Below, piece by piece: positions 15,702-25,356 of a stretch of 64,000 bases of DNA. Within the stretch, counting starts at the first letter, position 1, and each line of letters starts with the position of its first letter. The stretch is from JALHVH01 sp963773685. Lineage in GTDB: Bacteria; Acidobacteriota; Aminicenantia; Aminicenantales; Saccharicenantaceae. A program made the position numbers and the translations under genes. Under the pieces are notes generated by a model. The model saw nothing but the letters and a program-made list of their open reading frames with translations, had not been told where the DNA came from and ran no database searches. The stretch covers positions 62,001 to 126,000 of the forward strand of contig CAVZBY010000005.1 of NCBI GenBank assembly GCA_963773685.1. The letters are read 5' to 3'.

Positions 15702-17955
15702 ATGCGCGGACGGATCCGTATTCCGGCGTTCCCGGCGGCCCTGAAGGCGGTCGTCCTGCGCGCCGTTCCGGCCGTCCTCGCCCTCTCGCTTACCGCCCCC
15801 TCCGCGGCCCGGGGCCAGGAGGCCCGGACGGTCGTGCCGCCGGCGCCGGCCGCCGCATCGCAGGCCGCGCCCGCGGAGAACGCGGACGCCCTCACCGTTT
15901 ATGCCCGGACCCAGGAGAAGACGAAGGACCGCATCTTCCTCACCGGCGACGTCGAGATCCGCTACAAGGACCTCCGGCTCTTCGCCGACCGGGTCGAGAT
16001 CGACACGGCGACCAAGGACTGCCTGGCCACGGGGAACGTTACGATCCAGCTCCCCAACGAGTCGATCACCGCCGAGGAGGCCCGCATCAACCTCGAGACG
16101 AAGGAAGGGAAGCTGGTCAAGCCGGACGGCATGGTCCAGCCCACCATCTTCTATCGCGCCGCGTCGATCGACCGGAAGGCGGGGGACCTCTACGGGCTCA
16201 TCGACGCCCGGATCACGTCCTGCGCCCAGCCCGTGCCGCGCTGGCGGTTCGACGCCTCGCGGGCGAACTTCCGCAAGGACGATTACGTCGAGATGTGGAA
16301 CGCCGTGCTTCACATCAAGAAGGTCCCGGTCTTCTACATGCCCTATATGCGATACCCCGTCGGACGCGACCGCGCGACCGGCTTCCTCCTCCCGAAGATC
16401 GGCTGGTCGGGCCGGAAGGGCTTCAATTACGAGCAGGGGTTCTACTGGGCCATCGCCCGCAACGTGGACGCGACCGTCAACGCGGAATACTACGCGGCGC
16501 GGGGCGTCGGCGGCGGGCTGAACTTCCGGTACCTCTTCCGCGGCGGGACGGGGGGCGAGATCAACCTCTTCGGCTTCACCTTCAAGCGCGACGCCTCCGG
16601 GATAAAAGAGGACAACGCCTACATCCTCCGCCTCAACCACAACCAGCCCCTGCCGCTCGGCTTCACCCTCGTCGCGGACGTCGACCTCCAATCGTCCTAC
16701 GACTTCCTCCGCGAGTTCGACAACAACTTCGGCCGGGCCACCGTCCGCAACCGCAAATCCCAGGTCTACCTCCAGAGGTCGTGGTCCTATTTCAACCTGA
16801 GCGCGCGCGTTTCGCAGTCCGAGACCTACTTCGGGCAGATCAACAGGTCCGTCGTCAGCCGGAGCCTGCCCGAGGTCAACTTCAGCATGTTCAAGGTCAA
16901 GCTCTTCGGGCCGCTCCACGCCTCCTTCACCTCGGGATACAGCCGCCAGGAATACGGCCTACAGCAGGACTACGACAAGGGAAAACAGCGGAAGACGGCC
17001 AGCCTGTCCTTTGCCCCGACGCTGTCCGTCCCGTTCACGGCGCTTCCCTGGCTCACGGCGAACACCGCGGTCACGGGGAGATTCGTCTATTACCCGAAGA
17101 CCTACAGACTGGGGACGTCCACGGTCGTCGACGAGCCCCTGTTCGCCAAGAGCGCCTCGATCACGGCCGAGGTCGTCGGGCCCGTCTTCGCGAAGGTTTA
17201 CCGGAACGCGCGAGGGAGACCCGGTTTTCAAGCATAGCATCGAGCCCTTCGCGAACTACCAGTTCGACAGCCCGATCCCGGAGTCGAAGCGCATCATCAC
17301 GACGTACGCCTACTTCTTCCGCTACCACAAGATCGAGTACGGTCTCACCAACCGGTTCTACGTCAGGGACCGGAACGACCAGCCGCGGGAGCTGGTCCAG
17401 GTGGGCGTGAGCCAGACGTTCTACCTGGCGCCCGAGGAGGGCCCGCTGAGCCAGTTCCGGGTCAACGGAAGGATCCCGCGCTTCTCCGTCGCCGAGGGGC
17501 GCCTGCGGATCTACCCGGCCGCGCAGTACAACCTGGACGTGGCGGCCGAGTTCAACCCCTATTACAAGCATCTGACGAGCCTCCGGCTGAGCGCGAACGC
17601 CGGGTCGCGGGTGAAAGGGCAGTACGTGTCCCTGAGCTGGTTCAAGAGCTATAAATCCTGGTTCCGCGACCTGGTCAGCGAGGTGTTCAGCAACCGGCAT
17701 CAGATCGGCGTCTCGGCGGGCCTCAAGATCCCCAAGCTCCCGATCGACCTGCTGGCGGAATGCGATTACAACATCAAGCAGCGGAAGCTCCTGTTCCTGG
17801 CCTCGAGCGCCGTCTATCACTACCAATGCCTTGATTTCGAGTTCGAGGTGAAGGTACTATACTTCCGCCTGAAGCCCGAGACCCAGGTCAAGTTCTCGGT
17901 GGGCCTGGGGAACATCGGGAAGACGACGGATTTCCTGGGAGGGTTCGGATTTTGA
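15702..17955 (+). CDS. lptD: LPS-assembly outer-membrane protein LptD, with an apparent +1 frameshift
   Basis: Signal peptide at residues 1-40 (to SAARGQEA), then an OstA/LptA-like jellyroll (DRIFLTGDVEIRYKDLRLFA, EITT-like repeats to about 150), then SCAQPVPRWRFDASRANFRK, the conserved PVFYMPYMRYPVGRDRATGF segment and a long beta-barrel. The first frame ends in VYRNARGRPGFQA at 17,237. One surplus base near 17,211 restores GDPVFKHSIEPFANYQF and the barrel to its C-terminus LGGFGF, ending in Phe as outer-membrane proteins do. Total about 750 residues, a normal LptD size. It inserts LPS into the outer leaflet. Its stop overlaps the TTG start of rmlA. The frameshift is probably a sequence error. 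Confidence 0.87.
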
Positions 17956-19020
17956 AAGGCTTGATCCTGAGCGGGGGCAAGGGAACGCGGCTCCGGCCGC
18001 TGACGTTCACCCAGGCCAAACAGCTCGTCCCGGTCGCGAACAAGCCGGTCCTCTTCTACGGGATCGAGGCGCTCCGCGACGCCGGCATCACCGACGTCGG
18101 CATCATCGTCGGGGACACCCGGGACGAGATCCGGGCGGCCTGCGGGGACGGGTCGCGCTGGGGCGTCCGCATCACCTATATCGAGCAGGATGCGCCTCTC
18201 GGCCTGGCCCACGCCGTCCTGACGGCCCGCGCCTTCCTCGGGCGCGACGCCTTCGTCATGTACCTCGGCGACAACATCCTGAAGAGCGGCATCACGTCCC
18301 TCGTCGCCAAGTTCCGGGAGAGCCGGCCGAACGCGCTCATCCTGCTGACGCCCGTGCCCGACCCGAAGATGTTCGGGGTCGCGGAGTTGCGCGCGGACGG
18401 CCGGATCGCCCGCCTCGTCGAGAAGCCGGCCGAGCCGAAGAGCGACCTGGCCCTGGTCGGGGTGTACATGTTCGACGAGCACATCTTCGAGGCGGCCGGG
18501 GCCATCCAGCCGTCCGGGCGGGGCGAGCTCGAGATCACCGACGCCATCCAGTACCTGGTCGACCACGGCTACGAGGTCCAGCCGCACCTCGTCCGGGGAT
18601 GGTGGAAGGACACGGGCAAGATCGAGGACATCCTGGAAGCCAACCGCCTGATCCTGGAGGGGATGGCGGGGCAGATCGAGGGCGACGTGGACGCGGCCTC
18701 GCGGATCAGCGGGAACGTCGTCATCGAGGCGGGGGCGGTCGTCCGGAACAGCATCATCCGCGGGCCGGCGATCGTCGGCGCCGGCACGGAGATCGCGCGA
18801 CGCGTACGTCGGGCCGTTCACGTCGATCGAGCCGCGGTGCCGCATCGTCGGCACGGAGATCGAGCACAGCATCGTCCTCGAAGGGAGCACGATCGAGGAC
18901 GTGGGAGCCCGGATCGACGAGAGCCTCATCGGGCGCGAGGTGCGGATCTACAAGTGCCCGTCCAAGCCCTCGGCCTACCGGTTCATGGTCGGGGACAAGA
19001 GCGAGATCGGGATCAAATGA
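17952..19020 (+). CDS. rmlA: Glucose-1-phosphate thymidylyltransferase, long form, with an apparent +1 frameshift
   Basis: Starts at TTG 17952, whose TTGA overlaps the lptD stop. The nucleotidyltransferase domain is clear: MKGLILSGGKGTRLRPLTF, AKQLVPVANKPVLFYGIEAL, MYLGDNIL and VEKPAEPKSDLALVGVYMF. The frame breaks after GAGTEIA. One surplus base near 18,798 restores DAYVGPFTSIEPRCRIVGTE and hexapeptide repeats to TGA 19018-19020. The C-terminal left-handed helix puts it in the long RmlA class (about 355 residues) rather than the 290-residue enterobacterial class. It makes dTDP-glucose from glucose-1-phosphate and dTTP. rmlC- and rmlB-like genes follow. Confidence 0.85.
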
Positions 19021-19031
19021 CGGAGGCGAAC

Positions 19032-19487
19032 ATGATCGACGGCGTCAAACTGAAGAAGCTCAGGGTCATGCCCGACGAGCGGGGCCGCCTGACCGAGATC
19101 CTGCGGAAGGACGACGACCTGTTCCTGGGATTCGGCCAGGTCTACGTCACGACGACCTATCCCGGCGTCGTCAAGGCCTGGCACAAGCACATGAAGCAGA
19201 CGGACAACATCGCCTGCGTCGTCGGGATGATCAAGGTGGCCCTCTACGACGGGCGGGAGAGGTCCCCGACGCGCGGGCAGGTCGACCAGTTCTATCTCGG
19301 CGTCCACAACCCGGCCCTGCTCCAGGTTCCGGCCGGGGTCACTCACGGCTGGATGTGCGTCAGCGCCGAGGAGGCCGTCATCGTCAACGTGCCGACCGAG
19401 GCCTACGCCTACGCCGCGCCCGACGAACAGCGGCTCGACCCGCACGACAAGAGCATCCCCTACGACTGGACCAGGAAGGATGGCTGA
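19032..19487 (+). CDS. dTDP-4-dehydrorhamnose 3,5-epimerase family protein (short RmlC-like cupin)
   Basis: 151 residues if it starts at ATG 19032, preceded at 6 bases by GGAGG. An alternative ATG at 19017 overlaps the rmlA stop (ATGA). RmlC-type motifs are RVMPDERGRLTEILRKDD, VYVTTTYPGVVKAWHKH with the expected catalytic His, IKVALYDGR and VPAGVTHGWMC. It is shorter than classical RmlC (about 180 residues) and lacks some of its C-terminus, so it may be a short-form epimerase or an isomerase of the same cupin family. The adjacent rmlA and rmlB support dTDP-sugar metabolism. Confidence 0.78.
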   Translation: MIDGVKLKKLRVMPDERGRLTEILRKDDDLFLGFGQVYVTTTYPGVVKAWHKHMKQTDNIACVVGMIKVALYDGRERSPTRGQVDQFYLGVHNPALLQVPAGVTHGWMCVSAEEAVIVNVPTEAYAYAAPDEQRLDPHDKSIPYDWTRKDG

Positions 19488-19495
19488 CCGCAGAT

Positions 19496-20516
19496 TTGAA
19501 TGGCCAGACGCTCCTCGTCACGGGGGGCGCCGGCTTCATCGGCAGCAACTTCATCCGCCACATCCTCGGGCGCTACCCGGACGTCCGCGTCATCAACCTC
19601 GACAAGCTGACCTACGCCGGGAACCTCGAGAACCTGCGCGACGTCGAGGCCGACCCCCGCTACGAGTTCGTCCACGGCGACATCCGCGACCGCGACCTCG
19701 TCGCCCGCCTCTTCCCGCGCGTCCAGGGGGTCGTCCATTTCGCCGCCGAGACGCACGTCGACCGTTCGATCGTCGACGCCGGCGAGTTCGTCCTGACCGA
19801 TGTCCACGGGAGCTATCGTCCTGTTCGAGGCCCTCAAGGAGTCGCCGCACGTCGCGTTCTTCGTCCATGTCTCGACCGACGAGGTCTACGGGAGCCGCGA
19901 CGAGGGCTTCTTCCGCGAGACCGACCCGGTCGCCCCGTCCTCGCCCTACGCCGCCAGCAAGGCCGGGGCCGACCGCCTGGCCTACGCCTACCATGTCACT
20001 TACGGCCTGCCGATCGTCATCGTCCGGCCGAGCAACAACTACGGCCCGTACCAGCACCCCGAGAAGTTCATCCCGCTGTTCGTGACCAACGCCCTGGAAG
20101 GGAAGACGCTCCCGCTCTACGGACGGGGGACCAACGTCCGCGACTGGCTCTTCGTCGGCGACAACTGCCGGGCCATCGAGATCGCGGCCCAGCGGGGCGC
20201 GGCGGGCGAGGCCTACAACATCGGCGCGGGCAACGAGGCCCGGAACATCGAGGTCGCCGGGCGCATCTGCGACCTGCTCGGGAAGCCGCGCGAGCTGATC
20301 AAGCTCGTCCCCGACCGCCTCGGCCACGACCGTCGCTACGCCGTCGATTGGACGAAGATCCGCGCCCTCGGATGGGCGCCGGAGACGCCGTTCGACGCCG
20401 GCCTCGAGGCCACCGTCCGCTGGTACGAGGGCCATCGCCCGTGGTGGGAGGCCATCAAGAACCGCAACCGCGAGTTCAAGGCCTTTTACGAACAGTATTA
20501 CAAAGACCGCCGCTGA
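19496..20516 (+). CDS. rmlB: dTDP-glucose 4,6-dehydratase, with an apparent +1 frameshift
   Basis: The likely start is TTG 19496 (NGQTLLVTGGAGFIGSNFIR). No ATG exists in frame, and CTG 19484 is an alternative. Extended-SDR motifs are present: GGAGFIG, RVINLDKLTYAGNLENL, HFAAETHVDRSI. The frame breaks near 19,811 (one surplus base). The rest reads STDEVYGSRDEGFFRE with the catalytic Asp-Glu, SPYAASKAGADRLAYAY with Tyr-x-x-x-Lys, and RPSNNYGPYQHPEKFIP. Corrected length is about 339 residues, normal for RmlB. It converts dTDP-glucose to dTDP-4-keto-6-deoxyglucose. A REP-like palindrome starts 23 bases after the stop. Confidence 0.86.
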
Positions 20517-20538
20517 TACGGCGGAAGCCTGGCTTGAT

Positions 20539-20826
20539 ATGTAGCCGCAGACTTTAGTCTGCGTCTTCATTTCGCAAACTTGTGTTCAGCCCATCATGAG
20601 GGAAAGGGAGGATCTTGCCTCCCATGTTCGATACGCCCTCGAGAATCCGGCACGCAAGGGTGGGGTCGCGAACTCGCGGGAATACCTGTTCAACGGAGCC
20701 TTTGGGTGCGAGGTGGGCGAAGTTTTGGCAGGGCTGTTTGGTTAAGAGATGCGGCTAAAGGGCGGATAAATCCCGGCCGATACCAAGGGCTGCGGAAGAC
20801 GCAGACTAAAGTCCGCGGCTACATCA
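20539..20826 (+). mobile_element. REP-like (family A) inverted pair enclosing a transposase remnant
   Basis: A family-A palindrome (GCAGACTTTAGTCTGC core, in a TGTAGCCG...GCGTCTTC frame) occupies about 20,539-20,568, and an inverted copy about 20,794-20,826. Between them lies the C-terminal piece of a RAYT transposase. The arrangement looks like a decayed REP/RAYT unit. It fills the 341-base gap between rmlB and the rmd-like gene, and nothing else is evident there. Confidence 0.65.
20581..20745 (+). pseudogene. C-terminal remnant of a Y1 (RAYT-type) transposase
   Basis: An open stretch, with ATG at 20596, reads REREDLASHVRYALENPARK followed by GGVANSREYLFNGAFG and ends at TAA 20743-20745. 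The pattern H-V-x-Y-x-x-x-N-P-x-R-x-G-x-V-x-x-x-x-x-Y-x-x-x-G-x-F is that of the C-terminal end of REP-associated transposases. The N-terminal half with the HUH motif is missing. It differs from the intact RAYT at 13,550-14,215, so it derives from another family member. Confidence 0.6.
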
Positions 20827-20857
20827 AGAGGAAGTCCCGATCAACGGAAAGCCCAGA

Positions 20858-21826
20858 TCAAGGAGAAGTTCGGGCTGCGGTGAGCAGGTCTTTCAGGGTC
20901 CGGGCGATGGAGATACGGGGGGACCAGCCGGTGGCGGCGACGATCTTGCGGCTGTCGCCGATGAGGAAGGGGACATCGGTCTTCCGGAGCTTGGCGGGAT
21001 CGACCTCGACGCGGATGGACGGGCCTGCGTCCGGCCCCGTCCTCGCCTCCCCGAGCAGGAAATCCAGGACCTCGCGCAGGGCGATCGCTTTGCCGGAGCA
21101 GACGTTGTAAACCTCGCCGCGCCGGCCTTTCCGCATGAGGGCCGCGTAGGCCTCGACGACGTCCCGGACGTCGCTGAAATCGCGGCGCACGTCGAGGTTC
21201 CCGACGCGCAGGATGGGCTCCGCCTCCCCGCGCTCGATGCGCACGATCTGCCGCGCCCAGTCGGCGCAGACGAAATCCGGCGCCTGCCCGGGCCCGGTGT
21301 GCGGGAACGGCCGGGCGATGACGATGTCGAGGCCTTCGATCCTCTCGTAGAATCCGCACATCATCTCGCCCGCCGCCTTCGAATAGGCGTAGGGGTTGGT
21401 GACCCGGAGCGGCCGGTCCTCTGCCAGGGGCGCCTCCCCCTCCCCGGCGACGCCGTAGACGTCCGAGGAGCTGATGAACAGAACGCGCGCCCGCGGCGCC
21501 TCCAGCCGGACGGCCTCGAGCAGGTTGTGCGTGCCCAGGACGTTGGTTTCGAGGGTTTCTCGCCGCGCCTGCCACGAATTGCGGACGTTGGAGACCGCCG
21601 CCAGGTGGAATACCTGGTCCGGCCGGACCCGGCGGACGAGGTCGCGGACATCGCATTCGGCCCGAAGGTCGAGGTAGAAGACGTTGGCGGCGCCTGCCGG
21701 CGGGGCCTGGGGGAAGGAGGTGCCGAAAACGGCGGCGGCCTGGTCAGGGCCCTCGCTCCTAGGCTCCAGGTTCTTCGCGAGGTGGCTCCCGACGAAACCT
21801 GTTATGCCCGTGATCAGGATGTTCAT
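20858..21826 (-). CDS. NAD-dependent epimerase/dehydratase, GDP-6-deoxy-4-keto-mannose reductase (Rmd)-like
   Basis: 322 residues, intact. MNILITGITGFVGSHLAKNL opens the SDR fold, FISSSDVYG gives the Ser/Asp region, NPYAYSKAAGE the catalytic Tyr-x-x-x-Lys, and IARPFPHTGPGQAPDFV, RRDFSDVRDVV and LRKTDVPFLIGDSRKI follow, as in Gmd/Rmd proteins. The next gene upstream is a close paralogue with stronger Gmd character. A pair like this usually makes GDP-D-rhamnose: Gmd dehydrates GDP-mannose, Rmd reduces the 4-keto product. The reductase role is inferred from pairing. It ends inside the unit that borders the transposase remnant. Confidence 0.75.
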   Translation of the reverse strand: MNILITGITGFVGSHLAKNLEPRSEGPDQAAAVFGTSFPQAPPAGAANVFYLDLRAECDVRDLVRRVRPDQVFHLAAVSNVRNSWQARRETLETNVLGTHNLLEAVRLEAPRARVLFISSSDVYGVAGEGEAPLAEDRPLRVTNPYAYSKAAGEMMCGFYERIEGLDIVIARPFPHTGPGQAPDFVCADWARQIVRIERGEAEPILRVGNLDVRRDFSDVRDVVEAYAALMRKGRRGEVYNVCSGKAIALREVLDFLLGEARTGPDAGPSIRVEVDPAKLRKTDVPFLIGDSRKIVAATGWSPRISIARTLKDLLTAARTSP

Positions 21827-21834
21827 CTTTTGCT

Positions 21835-21890
21835 GAGGGGGCGGGCCCTAACATTCGGCTCTTTTGATGAATGTTAGGACCTGACCCCTC
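21835..21890 (-). repeat. Family B palindrome (B1) between rmd-like and gmd genes
   Basis: Arms read CGGGCCCTAACATTC and GAATGTTAGGACCTG around a loop of about 15 bases, bordered by runs of G and C. The outer halves match the shared B-family core GGGGTCAGG/CCTGACCCC in degenerate form. It sits just after the gmd stop codon (21,898) in transcription direction and may act as a terminator-like hairpin, although no T-run follows. Confidence 0.65.
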
Positions 21891-21897
21891 ATCGGTT

Positions 21898-22854
21898 CTA
21901 GACCCGCTCCCGCCAGTAGTTGAGCAGGTCGAGGATCGTCTGCTTGAACGGGATCATCGGCCGCCAGCCGGTCAGGCCCATGAACTTCGAGCTGTCGGCG
22001 AGCAGGACCGGCACGTCCGAGGGCCTCAGCCGCGCCGGGTCGACCTGGACCTCCATCCGGGCCCGGCTGAGGGACATCAACAGGTCGAGGACCTCCTTCA
22101 TGGCGAAGGCCTGCCCCCGGCCGATGTTATAGACCTCGCCCTCGACTCCGCGCTCCAGGGCGAGCCAATAGGCCCGGACCATGTCGCGGACGTCGGTGAA
22201 GTCGCGCTTGGCCTCGAGGTTGCCGACGTAAATGACCGGCGGCCGCTTCTTCTTCTCGATCTCGGCGATCTGCTTGGCGAACGACGACGTCACGAAGACC
22301 TCGCCCCGCCGCGGCCCGGTGTGGTTGAAGCCGCGCGTCCGGACCGTCCTCAGCCCGTAGCTCTTGTAGTACTGGAAGGCCAGCAGGTCCTGGGCGACTT
22401 TGCTCACGGCGTACGGGCTCAGCGGCCGGAGCGGGTTGGTCTCTTTCATCGGGATCTCGTCGGAAAAGACCTGTCCGTACTCTTCGCTCGAGCCGGCGAT
22501 CTGGACCTTGGGCTTGAGGTCGAGGGCCAGCACGGCCTCGAACAGGTTGATCTCGCCGATGGCGTTGATGGCGAACGTCTCGGCCGGGCAGGTCCAGGAG
22601 GCGGGGACGAAGCTCTGCGCGGCGAGATGGAAGATGCGGTCGGGTTTCGATTCCGCCAGGGCGGCCCGGAGGGAGACCTGGTCCTTGATGTCGGCCTCGA
22701 TGAGCCGGACCTTGTCCCGGATCGGGACGATGTTGTCCATCCGGCTCCGCCAGCGGACGAGGCCGAAGACCTCGGCGTCGGGGTGGTTGGCGAGGATATA
22801 TTCCGCCAGGTGGCTCCCGGCGAAGCCGGTGATCCCGGTGATCAGTACGCGCAT
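21898..22854 (-). CDS. gmd: GDP-mannose 4,6-dehydratase family protein
   Basis: 318 residues. MRVLITGITGFAGSHLAEYI begins the extended-SDR fold. The region GLVRWRSRMDNI is typical of Gmd-like proteins that bind GDP-sugars. Further motifs are AGSSEEYGQV with the catalytic Glu, SPYAVSKVAQDLLA with Tyr-x-x-x-Lys, TRGFNHTGPRRGEVFV, KRDFTDVRDMVRAYW and LRPSDVPVLLADSSK. It should convert GDP-mannose to GDP-4-keto-6-deoxymannose. The Rmd-like gene follows 71 bases on, past family B repeat B1. It ends in RERV close to that repeat. It lies downstream of purF with 15 bases between them. Confidence 0.8.
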   Translation of the reverse strand: MRVLITGITGFAGSHLAEYILANHPDAEVFGLVRWRSRMDNIVPIRDKVRLIEADIKDQVSLRAALAESKPDRIFHLAAQSFVPASWTCPAETFAINAIGEINLFEAVLALDLKPKVQIAGSSEEYGQVFSDEIPMKETNPLRPLSPYAVSKVAQDLLAFQYYKSYGLRTVRTRGFNHTGPRRGEVFVTSSFAKQIAEIEKKKRPPVIYVGNLEAKRDFTDVRDMVRAYWLALERGVEGEVYNIGRGQAFAMKEVLDLLMSLSRARMEVQVDPARLRPSDVPVLLADSSKFMGLTGWRPMIPFKQTILDLLNYWRERV

Positions 22855-22869
22855 CGCGCCTCCTTCAGC

Positions 22870-24339
22870 TCAGATGTTCAGCTCCAGCTGGTCCTCCCGG
22901 GCCTGGGCCCGCTCCTTCTCGATCTCGTTCAGGAGCTCGGCCGATATGTCCCCGGTCGGGTAGACCCCGTCGAAGCAGGCGGCGCAGAACTCGCCCAGCT
23001 TGGGGTTTTCGAGCATGACGGCCTTTTTCAGGGCGTCGAGGCTCTGGTAGATGACCTTGTCCGCGCCGATCCGCTTGGCCACCGTCGCCTCGTCGGCGTT
23101 CCGGGCCACGAACTCGGTCTTGGACTGCATGTCGATGCCGTAGACGCAGGGGAAGCGGAGCGGGGGGGAGTAGGATGCCAGGTAGACCTTCTTGGCGCCG
23201 CACTCCCGGATCATCTCGATGATGGCCCGCGACGTGTTGCCCCGGACGATGCTGTCGTCGACGAGAAGGACGCGCTTGCCCTTGACCTCGGAGGCGATGG
23301 GGTTGAGCTTCTGGCGCACCGAGCTCTTCCGCTTGTCGTCGGCGGGCATGATGAACGTCCGGCCGATGTACCGGTTCTTGACGAGCGCCTCGCTGTACTT
23401 CAGGTCGAGCTTCCGGGCGATCTCGATGGCCGCGTCCCGGGCCGAGTCGGGCACGGGCACGACGACGTCGATGGGGATCTTGCGCCGCCGGATCTCCGCC
23501 GCCAGGAACCGGCCCAGGTTGACCCGGACCTTGTAGACGTTCGCGTTGTCGATGATCGAATCCGGCCGGGCGAAATAGACCCACTCGAACAGGCAGGGCG
23601 TGTGGCGGCAGCAGGACAGGCGCTTCGCGTGGACTTTCCGTTCCTTGTCGAAGAACACGGCCTGGCCGGGCTCGACGCTCTTGATGTTGCCGAAATTCAT
23701 GAGGTTCAGGCTGACCGTTTCCGAGGCCACGGCGACCGACGGGACGAGCCCGTCGTTCCGCGAGCCGTAGACCAGCGGCTTGATGCCGAACGGATCGCGG
23801 AAGGCGACCATCCCCTGGCCGGCGATGTAGGCGACGACCGAGTAGCTCCCGTGGACCTTCTTGTAGACGCCCGCGACCGCCTTGAAGACGTGCTCGGGAC
23901 CGAGGTCCCGCGTCTTCTGCTCGCCGAGCTCCTGGGCGAAGATGTTGAGGATGACCTCGAGGTCGCAGTCGGAGTTGAGCAGGCGGTGGTGCTTCTCGAA
24001 GAGCTCTTCCTTGAGCTCGCGGTAGTTGGTGACGTTCCCGTTGTGGGCCATGATGATGCCGAACGGCGAATTGACCTGGAACGGCTGGGCGTCCTCGCCG
24101 CCGCCCCCGCCGACCGTCGGGTAGCGGGTGTGTCCGATGCCGACGTTGCCGCGCAGGCGCTGGATGCTCTCGACCGTGAAGATGTCGCGGACGAGGCCGT
24201 CGCCCTTCTTCGTGTGGAACCGCCCGTCGTAGGTGATGATCCCGGCGGCGTCCTGCCCCCGGTGCTGCATGGCCAGCAGGCCCTGGTACATATCGCGGAC
24301 GATATGGTCGTTAGCCCAGATCCCGATGACGCCGCACAT
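22870..24339 (-). CDS. purF: Amidophosphoribosyltransferase
   Basis: 489 residues. The mature N-terminus is MCGVIGIW, with Cys2 the glutaminase nucleophile and no propeptide. The glutaminase half has GHTRYPTVGGGGGEDAQPF, AHNGNVTNY and SDCDLEVILN. The PRTase half has VVVPVPDSARDAAIEIAR and the PRPP loop VLLVDDSIVRGNTSRAII. Cysteines at about 265-280 (SCCRHTPC) and near the C-terminus (FCAACFDGVYPTG) resemble the B. subtilis type that carries a [4Fe-4S] cluster. It catalyses the first committed step of purine synthesis. TATAAT lies six bases before the ATG and there is no ribosome site, so the mRNA is probably leaderless. Intact. Confidence 0.93.
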   Translation of the reverse strand: MCGVIGIWANDHIVRDMYQGLLAMQHRGQDAAGIITYDGRFHTKKGDGLVRDIFTVESIQRLRGNVGIGHTRYPTVGGGGGEDAQPFQVNSPFGIIMAHNGNVTNYRELKEELFEKHHRLLNSDCDLEVILNIFAQELGEQKTRDLGPEHVFKAVAGVYKKVHGSYSVVAYIAGQGMVAFRDPFGIKPLVYGSRNDGLVPSVAVASETVSLNLMNFGNIKSVEPGQAVFFDKERKVHAKRLSCCRHTPCLFEWVYFARPDSIIDNANVYKVRVNLGRFLAAEIRRRKIPIDVVVPVPDSARDAAIEIARKLDLKYSEALVKNRYIGRTFIMPADDKRKSSVRQKLNPIASEVKGKRVLLVDDSIVRGNTSRAIIEMIRECGAKKVYLASYSPPLRFPCVYGIDMQSKTEFVARNADEATVAKRIGADKVIYQSLDALKKAVMLENPKLGEFCAACFDGVYPTGDISAELLNEIEKERAQAREDQLELNI

Positions 24340-24345
24340 AGCTCA

Positions 24346-24351
24346 ATTATA
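24346..24351 (-). promoter_or_regulatory. -10 box of purF (leaderless candidate)
   Basis: TATAAT on the minus strand, six bases from ATG 24339, so the first transcribed base would be at the start codon. The -35 region falls inside family B repeat B2 and shows no good match. Confidence 0.5.
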
Positions 24352-24355
24352 GCAG

Positions 24356-24389
24356 ATGGGGTCAGGCCCTGACATTGAAGAACTTAATG

Positions 24390-24408
<19 letters not shown>
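24356..24408 (-). repeat. Family B palindrome (B2) between hldA-like and purF
   Basis: GGGGTCAGGCCCTGACATT and AATGTTAGGACCGGACCCC pair around a short loop. The element overlaps the end of the heptose-kinase gene: the last codons (RGVRS) and its TAA stop are repeat sequence. Its other side reaches the purF promoter. Confidence 0.7.
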
Positions 24409-25352
<944 letters not shown>

Positions 25353-25356
25353 GACG

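Noticed and set aside
17205..17240. Programmed frameshifting in lptD and other broken genes
   Set aside because: The twelve sites share no slip heptamer, no stop codon in the zero frame at the site and no consistent downstream stem. Insertion errors explain them better, although the one-sided pattern is reported.
21871..24372. Very long open frame on the plus strand (833 codons) across gmd and purF
   Set aside because: It is the antisense shadow of two clear genes in GC-rich DNA; its translation is low-complexity Asp/Gly/Arg/Val-rich with no domain.
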